Below are positions 24,894-33,610 of a stretch of 64,000 nt of DNA, piece by piece. Each line of letters starts with the position of its first letter. Positions within the stretch are counted from its first letter, which is position 1. A program made the position numbers and the translations under genes. Under the pieces are notes generated by a model. It searched no databases, was not told where the DNA came from, and was given only the letters and a program-made list of their open reading frames with translations. Source of the stretch: Stutzerimonas stutzeri (GTDB taxonomy: Bacteria; Pseudomonadota; Gammaproteobacteria; Pseudomonadales; Pseudomonadaceae); the NCBI RefSeq assembly GCF_009789555.1, contig NZ_CP046902.1:2372001-2436000 (forward strand), given 5' to 3'.

Positions 24894-27431
24894 ATGTCCC
24901 TGCGTCTGCCGTCTGTTCTGGTCCGTCTGGCCCTTGGTGTTGCATTGGCAGGCGGTGGGCTAGTGGGGTGTCAGGCCTATCTGGACAGCCGTTACAGCGA
25001 CAGCCTGCCGCCCGCGCAAGGCGTTCAGGCGGTCACCGGCCTGGACAAGAGCGTAAGCATTCGACGCAACAGCCTGGGGACGCCCCTGATCGAGACGGCG
25101 ACCTTTCACGATGCGCTGTTCGGTCTCGGATATGTACATGCAACCGATCGTCTGAGCCAGATGGTCAGCCTGCGGCTCATGGCGCAAGGGCGTCTGGCTG
25201 AGATGGCGGGTCCGGGTGTGCTGGAAATAGATCGGTTCATGCGCGCCGTCAATCTCCGGCACAGCGCCGCCGTGCTGTACCAGGAAAGCTCGCCGCGCAT
25301 GAAGCGCTTTTTCGAGGTCTACGCCCGGGGCGTCAACGCTTACCTGTTCCGCCATCGCGACCGATTGCCAATGGATTTGGCCGCCACGGGTCACAACCCG
25401 GAGTATTGGAAGGCTGAAGACTCGGTACTGGTGTTCTGCCTGTTGAACTTCGGGCTGGCGGTCAATCTGCAGGAAGAAATCGCCTCGCTGGTGATGGCGC
25501 AGAAGGTCGGCAGCGACAAGCTCGCCTGGCTGTTGCCAACCTATCCTGATGAGCCGCTGCCTTTTGCCGAAGCCGACAAGCTCAAAGGTTTGAAGCTCGA
25601 CGGCGAGATAGCCGGGCTTGCCGCACTCGACAACGCGGCCTCGCAGGTCGCTTCGCTGAATATGCTGGGTGTAGCCGCTTCGAATAACTGGGCGATATCC
25701 GGCAGCAACACCCGCAGCGGCAAGCCTCTGATGGCCAACGACACGCACCTTCCATTGTCGATGCCCTCGTACTGGAACTTCGTGCAGATTCGCTCGCCGA
25801 AATTCCAGGCCGCCGGGGTCACCCTCGCAGGCGTGCCCGCAGTGGTCGCCGGTTTCAACGGCAAGCTGGGCTGGGGCATGACCATGGTCATGGGCGATAC
25901 CCAGGACCTGTTCCTGGAGCAGGTGCGCCGCGAAGGCGGACGTTTGCTGTATCTCGCCGATGGCACTTGGACGCCGGCGCGCGAGCGGCATGAGACGTTC
26001 TTCATCAAGGGCGAGCGCCCGATCCGCGAAACCGTCTATGAAACGCGCAACGGACCACTGCTCAACAGCGTGCTGGGTGAGCGCAAGCATCCGTTGCAGC
26101 CGCTGCAACTGAGCAGCGGTTATGGCCTGGCACTGAAGACCACGGCGTTCGAAGCTGACCGGACGCTGGATGCGTTTTTCGACCTGACCCGGGCCCAATC
26201 GGTGGATCAGGCGTTCGAGGCGACGCGCGACATCCGCGCCGCGGCGCTCAATGTCCTGTTTGCCGACGAGCAGGGTACGGGCTGGCAGGTGACCGGGCGT
26301 TACCCGAACCGTCGCGAGGGTTTAGGCCTGATACCGTCTCCCGGTTGGGCGGGGCAGTACGACTGGGATGGGTTCGCCGATCCCATGCTGCATCCTTACG
26401 ACCAGGACCCGGCGCGGGGCTGGCTGGCCACGGCCAATCAGCGCACCGTGCCCAGGGGCTACGGTATGCAGCTGTCCAATTCCTGGTATTACCCGGAGCG
26501 AGCCGAGCGTATCGACGAACTGCTTGCGAAGGGCAAGCACGACAGCCGCAGCGTGATTGCGATGCAATACGACCAGACGACGACTTTCGCCGCCAAGCTG
26601 CAGGCAATGTTCCAGGCGCCAGGGATGGCCGGGCCGCTGAGCGCGGCGGTCGACGCGCTGGCAGAACCTGACCGGGGCCGGGCACGCGAGGCGTTGTCGC
26701 GGCTGACCCGCTTCGATGGCAAGCTCAGCGCAGACTCCGCCGATGCCGCGCTGTACGAAAGCTTCCTGATGGAGTCAGCGCGACAGATCTTCCTCGACGA
26801 GCTCGGGCCGGAAACCAGCCCTGCATGGAAGGCGCTGGTCGAAACCGCCAACACGTCCTATTCCGCGCAGGCGGATCATCTGCTGGGGCGCGACGACAGC
26901 CCGTTCTGGAACGACGTGAGTACGCCCCAGCAGGAGGACAAGCCGACGATACTTGCGCGCTCGCTCGCAGCGGCGGTCAGCCGCATGGAGGCCGCTCAAG
27001 GCTCTGATCGAAGCGCCTGGCGGTGGGGGCGGTTGCATACCTATACATGGCAGACGGGTACGACGCAGCTCGCACCCTACATGCCGGCCAGCCAGCGAGG
27101 CGGCATCAATGCCATCAGGGATTACCTGGATCGTGGTCCGTTCGAAGCCGGGGGCGACCACAGCACGCTGAATGTGTCGGCCTATCGCTGGGGTGAAAAT
27201 TTCGATACGTGGCTGGTCCCGGCCATGCGCATCATCGTCGACTTCGGGCGTGACGAGCCGATGATCGGCCTCAACAGTTCGGGTCAGTCGGGCAACCCGG
27301 CCAGCCCGCACTACGCCGATGGTATCGAAGCCTGGTTGAAGGGCAGTTACATGAGCTTCCCATTCAAGTCCGAGAACCTGGACAAGGTCTACGGAACCCA
27401 GCGTCTGCTGCTGACTCCGGCGCCCCGCTAG
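24894..27431 (+). CDS. Penicillin acylase-family lipoprotein (possible acyl-homoserine-lactone acylase)
   Basis: An 845-residue Ntn-hydrolase. The signal peptide ends in a lipobox (GGGLVGC, Cys26). Ser263 in the AASNNWAISG block is the N-terminal nucleophile of the beta subunit after autoprocessing, which would separate an alpha part (about 27-262) from the beta part. Members include penicillin G acylases and the quorum-quenching acylases PvdQ and QuiP. The pocket cannot be judged without a structure, so the substrate is open. It is monocistronic. Confidence 0.85.
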   Translation: MSLRLPSVLVRLALGVALAGGGLVGCQAYLDSRYSDSLPPAQGVQAVTGLDKSVSIRRNSLGTPLIETATFHDALFGLGYVHATDRLSQMVSLRLMAQGRLAEMAGPGVLEIDRFMRAVNLRHSAAVLYQESSPRMKRFFEVYARGVNAYLFRHRDRLPMDLAATGHNPEYWKAEDSVLVFCLLNFGLAVNLQEEIASLVMAQKVGSDKLAWLLPTYPDEPLPFAEADKLKGLKLDGEIAGLAALDNAASQVASLNMLGVAASNNWAISGSNTRSGKPLMANDTHLPLSMPSYWNFVQIRSPKFQAAGVTLAGVPAVVAGFNGKLGWGMTMVMGDTQDLFLEQVRREGGRLLYLADGTWTPARERHETFFIKGERPIRETVYETRNGPLLNSVLGERKHPLQPLQLSSGYGLALKTTAFEADRTLDAFFDLTRAQSVDQAFEATRDIRAAALNVLFADEQGTGWQVTGRYPNRREGLGLIPSPGWAGQYDWDGFADPMLHPYDQDPARGWLATANQRTVPRGYGMQLSNSWYYPERAERIDELLAKGKHDSRSVIAMQYDQTTTFAAKLQAMFQAPGMAGPLSAAVDALAEPDRGRAREALSRLTRFDGKLSADSADAALYESFLMESARQIFLDELGPETSPAWKALVETANTSYSAQADHLLGRDDSPFWNDVSTPQQEDKPTILARSLAAAVSRMEAAQGSDRSAWRWGRLHTYTWQTGTTQLAPYMPASQRGGINAIRDYLDRGPFEAGGDHSTLNVSAYRWGENFDTWLVPAMRIIVDFGRDEPMIGLNSSGQSGNPASPHYADGIEAWLKGSYMSFPFKSENLDKVYGTQRLLLTPAPR

Positions 27432-27541
27432 CCGCGCCGCAGCAGCGTCAACCGCTCGCGCCGCGTTGCCATGGATGGGCAGTCCTGGCGGCTGAGCGCA
27501 TCTGCCGCACAGCTCGGCTCGACGATTTCCTGGGCGATGGC

Positions 27542-28240
27542 CTAGCGCGGTTCCCGCAGCACTTCCAGGACGGTGATGGTGGACGGGTCCGGATAGTGCC
27601 AGCGCACCTCGACATCCCATAGACGGGTGCCGTAGCGGCGCTCCGCTGTCGGCGTCTGATAGGCCGGCCGGGGGTCTTGCGCCAGGCATTGCTCGATCAG
27701 CTCCTGAAGCGGTTCGCCTAGTCGCAGCGCTTCGCGACGAGCCTGCTGCAGACTGGCTTCGGTCCAGTGCACGTCGATGACCGGCGGCGGGTCGCTGGCC
27801 AGGCCATTGCGCGCTTCGGTGACGGCATCGGCGTACGGAACGTAAGGCTTGACGTCCAATACGGGCGTGCCATCGAGCAAGTCGATGCCTGCCAGGTGCA
27901 ACCGCCCAGGCTCGATCCGTTCGAGCCGCACCACCGATTGGCCAATACCGTTGGGTCGATGCGTCGAACGCGTGGCGAACACCCCAGCCATGCGGTTCCC
28001 GCCGAGGCGCGGTGGACGTACCCGCAGGCGGGGCTCGGTTTCCAGCGACTGGTGAAAGAGGAACAGCAGCCAGACGTGACTGACCTGCTCAAGCCCTTCG
28101 AGGGCATGGGCCTGATCGTAGGGCGGGATCAGCTCCAGGATGCCGCGCGCCGCGGGCGCCAACTGCGGTTGTCGCGGAATGGCGAATTTTTCCTTGAAGC
28201 AGGAACGGACGAAGCCGATGGGCGATACGGAGTAGGTCAT
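27542..28240 (-). CDS. trmO: tRNA (adenine-37-N6)-methyltransferase TrmO
   Basis: A 232-residue TsaA/TrmO protein with the signatures IGFVRSCFKEKFAIPRQP and THRPNGIGQSVVRL. TrmO methylates t6A37 to m6t6A37 in tRNA-Thr(GGU) using S-adenosylmethionine. A convergent, gene-free 110 bases separate it from the acylase. Confidence 0.9.
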   Translation of the reverse strand: MTYSVSPIGFVRSCFKEKFAIPRQPQLAPAARGILELIPPYDQAHALEGLEQVSHVWLLFLFHQSLETEPRLRVRPPRLGGNRMAGVFATRSTHRPNGIGQSVVRLERIEPGRLHLAGIDLLDGTPVLDVKPYVPYADAVTEARNGLASDPPPVIDVHWTEASLQQARREALRLGEPLQELIEQCLAQDPRPAYQTPTAERRYGTRLWDVEVRWHYPDPSTITVLEVLREPR

Positions 28241-28375
28241 GCTCGAAGCTGCGGCGCGAAACGTGGACGGCCATCTTACCGCGCCAACGATCCGGTAACG
28301 ATCGAAACACGACGCGGCAGAATCGCCGTCGGTTTCAACGCCCGGCCGGCCTGGCGGCGAAACCGACGACCCGGG

Positions 28376-29353
28376 TCAAGCGTTCGGCTCGCAGCGCTCG
28401 AGTTCTCGGCGATAGGCATAGGTTTCGGCGAAGCGCGAAAGCATATAGGCGCTGCAGGTCGTGTCCGGATACCTGGCCGGGTTATCCGGACCCTGGCAGC
28501 CCGGCAGGCAACTGATGACGGTGTCAGGGTTCGGCTCGGCGAAGAACGGCATGGAGTAGCGGTCGACGCCCAGTGGGCTGATCACCCGGTGCGGCGTTGA
28601 CTTGTACCGGTCGTTGCTCCAGCGCGCCATCATGTCGCCGATATTGACCACGTAGGTGCCTTCGATCGGCGGCGCATCGATCCATTCGCCACGCACGTTC
28701 TGCACCTGCAGGCCGCCGGCCTGGTCCTGGTAGAGCAGGGTGATGCAGCCGTAGTCGGTATGCGCGCCCGCGCCTTGTTGCTCCGGCGCGGTTGCGGTCT
28801 GCCGGGGCGGATAGTGGATCATGCGCAACACGCTGATGGGCTCGGCAAAGCGCTCGTCGAAGAACGACTCTTCCACGCCCAGCGCTTGGGCTATGGCACG
28901 CAGCAAGGTGCAGGCCAGGGCATGCATGTCCTCGTAATGCTGTTGCAGCAGCGGCTCCCAGCCCGGCAGATCAGGGTGCCTGTTCGGCCCACGCAGTGGC
29001 TTGCCGGCAAGCACGTCCGGGTGATCGGCGGGCATGTGAAACCCCATGTCGAAGGTTTCCTTCAGATCGCTCGGCTTGCCGGGGTCGAGCTGCTCGGTGG
29101 CAATCGCACCATAGCCGCGGTGATGTCTGCTGCGGGTAATGTCGATCTGGAGCTTCTGCTCGGTGGGCAGGGCGAACAGGCGTTCGGCGGCCTCCTTCAG
29201 CTGCTGGATGCGCGCGACGCTGATGGGATGGTTGCGGATATAGAAAAATCCCCAGTCGCGACAGGCCGCGTCGATCTGCCGTGCGACCTCGCTCCGGCCC
29301 CGAGGGTCTTCGGCGTAAAGCGGAGCGATATCAATGATGGGTAGTTGATTCAT
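28376..29353 (-). CDS. 2-oxoglutarate/Fe(II) oxygenase, isopenicillin N synthase type (copy 1)
   Basis: A 325-residue protein with the jelly-roll Fe(II) site His198-x-Asp200 (AGAHTDYG) and His255 (STPHRV), with Arg265-x-Ser267 (RYS) for the 2-oxoglutarate carboxylate. The family hydroxylates or oxidises small substrates; thymine-7-hydroxylase of fungi is a known relative. It is 81 bases downstream of a nucleoside-type ABC binding protein on the same strand, so a nucleoside or nucleobase substrate is plausible, not shown. Confidence 0.85.
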   Translation of the reverse strand: MNQLPIIDIAPLYAEDPRGRSEVARQIDAACRDWGFFYIRNHPISVARIQQLKEAAERLFALPTEQKLQIDITRSRHHRGYGAIATEQLDPGKPSDLKETFDMGFHMPADHPDVLAGKPLRGPNRHPDLPGWEPLLQQHYEDMHALACTLLRAIAQALGVEESFFDERFAEPISVLRMIHYPPRQTATAPEQQGAGAHTDYGCITLLYQDQAGGLQVQNVRGEWIDAPPIEGTYVVNIGDMMARWSNDRYKSTPHRVISPLGVDRYSMPFFAEPNPDTVISCLPGCQGPDNPARYPDTTCSAYMLSRFAETYAYRRELERCEPNA

Positions 29354-29434
29354 GCGAGTTGTCCCGGTAAGAGCCTGAAGCCGGCACGACGCCGCCGGCT
29401 TCTGCTTGCGGCGTCAAGCGGTCAGCTTGTTCCG

Positions 29435-30517
29435 CTATTTGGGCAGTTCGGCGGTGATGCCTTCTACGTAGTAATCCATCGAGGCCAGCTCGCCGTTGCT
29501 GGCGGTTGCGCCCTCAGCGATACGCACCGTGCCGGCCTGGTCCTTGATCGGGCCGGTGAAGGGATGGAATTCACCGCTGCGGATGCGCGCGATGATGTGT
29601 TCAGCCTCGCTCTTTACGTCCGCCGGCACCAGATCGCTGATCGGCAGGCTGATGGTGTTTTCGGCCAGTCCGCCCCAGAAATCCTGCGGCTTCCAGCTAC
29701 CGTCGATCACCGCTTGTGCCGACTGGGCATAGTGTGGGCCCCAGTCGTTGACGATGGAGGTCAACACCGCCTTCGGTCCGAAGTGGGCCATGTTCGAGGC
29801 GTAGCCGACGGAATAGACGCCACGACGTTCGGCGGCCTGGATCGGCGCGGGACTGTCGGTGTGCTGGAAGACCACGTCCACACCCTGATCGATCAGCGCG
29901 TTGGCGGCGTCGGCTTCCTTGCCCGGATCGAACCAGGAATTCACCCACACCACCTTGATCTCGGTGCCGGGGTTGTAGGTGTTCAGCGCCAGCTGGATGG
30001 CGTTGATGTCCCGGATCACTTCTGGAATCGGGAACGAGGCGATGTAGCCGACCTTCTTGCTTTTGGTCATCTTCGCCGCGAGGAAGCCACCGACGTAGCG
30101 ACCCTCATAGGAACGCGAGAGGTAGGTCCCGAGGTTCTTGTCCTGCTTGTAGCCGGTGGCATGCTCGAAGGTAACCTTGGGGAATTGTTTCGCCACTTTC
30201 AGCGTCGGGTTCATATAACCGAAGGAGGTGGTGAAGATGAGGTCATAGCCGCCCTTGGCCATGTTGCGAATCACCCGCTCGGCGTCGGCACCCTCGGCAA
30301 CGTTCTCGACAAAGGTGGTTTCGACCTGATCGCCGAGTTGTTTTTCCAGATACTGACGGCCCATCTCGTGCTGGTAAGTCCAACCATGGTCGCCGATCGG
30401 GCCCACGTAAACGAAGCCGACCTTCAATGGGTCGGCTGCAACGGCGGTAAGCGTAGCGCTGAAACCGACTGCCGCGGCGAGACCGCGAAGCAAGGATTTC
30501 CTGATTGTTTTGTGCAT
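29435..30517 (-). CDS. BMP-family ABC transporter substrate-binding protein (purine nucleoside type)
   Basis: A 360-residue protein with a signal peptide (AVGFSATLTAVAA, cleavage near 28) and no lipobox. The BMP/PnrA fold shows in LKVGFVYVGPIGDHGWTY, DLIFTTSFGY and FPIPEVIRDINA. This family binds purine nucleosides or related ligands. The matching permeases and ATPase are at 31516-35188, separated by the opposite-strand deoxyribosyltransferase. A RutR-like palindrome lies 69-84 bases upstream. Confidence 0.9.
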   Translation of the reverse strand: MHKTIRKSLLRGLAAAVGFSATLTAVAADPLKVGFVYVGPIGDHGWTYQHEMGRQYLEKQLGDQVETTFVENVAEGADAERVIRNMAKGGYDLIFTTSFGYMNPTLKVAKQFPKVTFEHATGYKQDKNLGTYLSRSYEGRYVGGFLAAKMTKSKKVGYIASFPIPEVIRDINAIQLALNTYNPGTEIKVVWVNSWFDPGKEADAANALIDQGVDVVFQHTDSPAPIQAAERRGVYSVGYASNMAHFGPKAVLTSIVNDWGPHYAQSAQAVIDGSWKPQDFWGGLAENTISLPISDLVPADVKSEAEHIIARIRSGEFHPFTGPIKDQAGTVRIAEGATASNGELASMDYYVEGITAELPK

Positions 30518-30933
30518 GCGTGTTGCTCCTGGTTTGCAAGTCTTTTGCGAATCCGCCGTAAGGCTGCGATTCGGTTTGCAAAAAACTGACCAACTGGACA
30601 GCTACCTGCTGCAGCCGCGACGCGCCGTTGCCAAGCCGAGCGCCCAGGGCCAACGCTGATCCGCCAAGGTGCGGCGGATAGCGCCCGTGCTGCAGGGTGG
30701 TGCGCCAAACGCTTTTGAAAGTGCCGACCGGAGCCATGCCCGCGCGTGTCGAGGGTAGGCTGGGGTTGTATAGTGGCAGCTGTTGCGGATGGCGATGACA
30801 ATGCATGCCGGCCCCAACCATCAATCCGAACGGCGCATGTCGGATTCGATCGTTTTGCGTCCCGTTCCGTGCCGTTCGGCACCGTCATGACGTGGCGTCG
30901 ATGGCCTTTTCAAGAACGACGCGGATGGAGTCC
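30518..30933. other. Divergent BMP/deoxyribosyltransferase intergenic region
   Basis: About 415 bases without a convincing gene. It contains the RutR-like site at 30586-30601 and the promoters of both flanking genes, not resolved further. Frames on both strands here lack domains. Confidence 0.5.
30586..30601. promoter_or_regulatory. RutR-like palindrome A
   Basis: CTGACCA-AC-TGGACAG. It differs from the E. coli RutR consensus TTGACCA-NN-TGGTCAA at three positions (1, 13 and 16). It lies 69-84 bases upstream of the BMP-family binding protein gene. Confidence 0.55.
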
Positions 30934-31452
30934 ATGAACTCACGTATCTACCTCGCCGGTCCCGGCGTGTTTCGACCCGATGCGCTCGAGCACGGCGCGT
31001 GGCTCAAGTCGCTTTGTGCCACGTTCGGTTTCATCGGCCTGTACCCGCTGGACAAGCAGGTACCGACGCACGTCACCGCCGCTCGCGAACAGGCGGCCTG
31101 GATCTATCGTGCCAACCTCGACCTGCTGGAGCAGGCCGATGCGGTGCTGGCCGATCTGAACTTCTTTCGCGGCGGCGAGCCGGACAGCGGCACCAGTTTC
31201 GAGGTCGGCTACGCAGTGGCACGCGGCAAGCCGGTAATCGGCTACCTGGACGGGGAGGGCAGCTACGCCGAGCGCTTGCGCCGTCAACATCCGCACCTGT
31301 GCGGGCAGCCGGGATTCGACTGCGACGGTCTACAGCTGGAGGCGTTCGATCTACCGCTGAACCTGATGCTGGGCGTGCCGGTGATGCTGGTCAATGGCGG
31401 TCCGCGCGAGGCTTTGCAACGCCTCGCGGATGAACTCGCGAGACGTCGCTAG
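30934..31452 (+). CDS. Nucleoside 2-deoxyribosyltransferase
   Basis: A 172-residue protein starting MNSRIYLAGPGVFRPD, with the active-site Asp/Asn loop (LADLNFFRGGEPD) and the nucleophilic Glu in SGTSFEVGYA. The enzyme swaps bases between deoxyribonucleosides in the cytoplasm. Other in-frame starts at 30925 or further upstream are possible; only a short-spaced GGAG supports ATG 30934. It faces away from the BMP gene and converges with the transporter permease. Confidence 0.85.
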   Translation: MNSRIYLAGPGVFRPDALEHGAWLKSLCATFGFIGLYPLDKQVPTHVTAAREQAAWIYRANLDLLEQADAVLADLNFFRGGEPDSGTSFEVGYAVARGKPVIGYLDGEGSYAERLRRQHPHLCGQPGFDCDGLQLEAFDLPLNLMLGVPVMLVNGGPREALQRLADELARRR

Positions 31453-31515
31453 GTACGTTTTGGCTGATCTCCATAGCTGTCGACCCGGCAGCTCCAGCCC
31501 AACGCAGCGTTGCGC

Positions 31516-32442
31516 TCAGTGGCCCGCTTTCCACGGCTGGCCAAGTGATACCGGTGCGTACAGCCGGGTACGGATCGCATCACGCGAAAGCAGCACGAGA
31601 ACGATGATGGTCGCGACGTACGGCAGCATCGCCAGCAGGTTGCCCGGAATCGACAGCCCGATGCCCTGGGCGACCAGATGCAGGATGCTGGCCAGGCCGA
31701 ACAGATAGGCGCCGAGCAGCACACGGCCCACCCGCCAACTGGCGAAAACCACCAGCGCCAGAGCGATCCAGCCCCGTCCTGCGGTCATGTTTTCCGCCCA
31801 CATCGGCGTGTAGGCGAGCGACAGGTAGCCGCCCGCCAACCCGGCCATGGCGCCGCCGAAGAGTACCGCCAGCGTCCGTACCCGCAGCACCGGCAGGCCC
31901 ATGGCACTGGCGGCATTGGGGTTTTCGCCGACCGCCTGGATGATCAGGCCGATGCGACTCTTCGACAGTCCCCAGGCGACCAGGGCGAACAGCGCAAAGG
32001 ACAGATAGATCAGCAAATCCTGGGCGAACAGCATGCGACCGATCAGTGGGATTTCGCTGAGCAGTGGAATCGCAATCGGCTCGAAGCCCGCCAACGGCTT
32101 GCCCACCCAGCCGGCCCCGATAAACGACGACAGGCCCACGCCAAAGATGGTCAGCGCCAGTCCGGTCGCGACCTGATTGGCATTGAATCCCAGCGCTACC
32201 AGCGCGAAAAGCTGCGACAGCAGCATCCCGCCGAGGCAGGCGAACAGCACGCCGAGCCAGAGGTTTCCGGTGGCGTAGGCGGCAATGAAACCGGCCACCG
32301 CGCCGAACAGCATCATGCCTTCCTGACCGAGATTGAGCACGCCGGTCTTTTCGCAGACCAGCTCGCCGAGCGCCACCAGCAGCAGCGGTGTGCCGGTGCG
32401 GATCATGGCGTAGAAAATGTTGCTCAGTAGATCGATATCCAT
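31516..32442 (-). CDS. ABC transporter permease, nucleoside type
   Basis: A 308-residue protein with about eight membrane helices. NLGQEGMMLFGAVAGF is typical of the branched-chain-amino-acid/ribose-type permeases used by BMP nucleoside transporters (NupQ/YufQ family). It is the last gene of the ATPase-permease-permease operon. Confidence 0.9.
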   Translation of the reverse strand: MDIDLLSNIFYAMIRTGTPLLLVALGELVCEKTGVLNLGQEGMMLFGAVAGFIAAYATGNLWLGVLFACLGGMLLSQLFALVALGFNANQVATGLALTIFGVGLSSFIGAGWVGKPLAGFEPIAIPLLSEIPLIGRMLFAQDLLIYLSFALFALVAWGLSKSRIGLIIQAVGENPNAASAMGLPVLRVRTLAVLFGGAMAGLAGGYLSLAYTPMWAENMTAGRGWIALALVVFASWRVGRVLLGAYLFGLASILHLVAQGIGLSIPGNLLAMLPYVATIIVLVLLSRDAIRTRLYAPVSLGQPWKAGH

Positions 32443-32496
32443 GGGTATTTCACCTTGCGGCTGAACGCAGCCGCTCGAAGCGGGGAGAGCGGAAGG

Positions 32497-33600
32497 TCAG
32501 GAATGAGTGGCGGGCTTCAGGATTCCGGCATTGCGCTTCCAGCTCCAGGCCAGGCGCGGCCGATACAGAATCAGCACGTCGCATGCGAGCAGGAAGAACA
32601 GCACCATGCCCTGGAACAACTGGGTGATCGATTGCGGCAGGTTGGCCGCCATCTGAGCGTTTTCACCGCCGAGGTAGAGCAGCGCCATCAACAGACTGGC
32701 GAAGACGATGCCGAGCGGATTGAGCCGACCGAGAAATGCCACGGTAATGGCCGCATAGCCGTAACCGGGCGACACCTGTGGTACCAGTTGCCCGATGGGG
32801 CCGGTGACTTCGGCGACTCCGGCCAGTCCGGCCAGCGCGCCGCTGATCAGCAGGGCGATCCAGACCAGATGCTTTTCACGGAAGCCGACGAAGCCGGCGG
32901 CGCGCTTGTCGAGTCCGAGCACCTTGATCTGGAAGCCGAGAAAACTCTTTTGCAGCAGCACCCAGACCACTACCAGCGCCAGCAGCGCGAAGTAGAAACC
33001 GGCGTGCACGCGCAGGTCTTCGAACAGCGGCGGCAGCCGCGTGGCGTCGCCGAACATCGCCGATTCAGGGAAATTGAAACCCTCCGGGTCCTTCAGCGGC
33101 CCATGTACGGCAAACAGCAGCAGGTTCAATGCAATGTAGTTGAGCATGATGCTGGTGAGAATCTCGTTGGCGTTGAACTGCGTACGCAACCAGGCGCAGA
33201 GCCCGGCCCAGGCCGCTCCGCCGAGCGTGCCGACCGCCAGCGTGAGCAACAGCGCCCAGCGCGAGTCCCACTCGATGATGTGCACCGCCAGTGCGCTGCC
33301 GGCCAGCGCGCCGATGAGCAATTGGCCTTCGGCGCCGATGTTCCAGATGCGCGCGTTGTAGACGACCGCCAGGCCCAGTGCGCAGAGCAGGATCGGCAGC
33401 GCCTTGACCAGCAGTTCGGAGACGCCGTAGAGGTCGCTGACCGGATCGATCAGCAGCACGCGAAGGGTCTCCAGCGGCGGATGGCCCAGCGCGGCGAACA
33501 GCAATGCGCCGCTGATCAGCGTCAGAAGGGCGGCGAGCAGCGGCGAGAGCCAGAGCATCGGGCGCGACTGCTGGCCGCGCGGTTCCAGGGATAGCAGCAT
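32497..33600 (-). CDS. ABC transporter permease, nucleoside type (second subunit)
   Basis: A 367-residue protein with about ten helices, showing NIGAEGQLLIGALAGSALA and NANEILTSIMLNYIALNLL, as in NupP/YufP. It follows the ATPase gene with a 10-base gap. Together with the 308-residue subunit it forms the membrane channel. Confidence 0.9.
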   Translation of the reverse strand: MLLSLEPRGQQSRPMLWLSPLLAALLTLISGALLFAALGHPPLETLRVLLIDPVSDLYGVSELLVKALPILLCALGLAVVYNARIWNIGAEGQLLIGALAGSALAVHIIEWDSRWALLLTLAVGTLGGAAWAGLCAWLRTQFNANEILTSIMLNYIALNLLLFAVHGPLKDPEGFNFPESAMFGDATRLPPLFEDLRVHAGFYFALLALVVVWVLLQKSFLGFQIKVLGLDKRAAGFVGFREKHLVWIALLISGALAGLAGVAEVTGPIGQLVPQVSPGYGYAAITVAFLGRLNPLGIVFASLLMALLYLGGENAQMAANLPQSITQLFQGMVLFFLLACDVLILYRPRLAWSWKRNAGILKPATHS

Positions 33601-33610
33601 GCGAAAGGTC

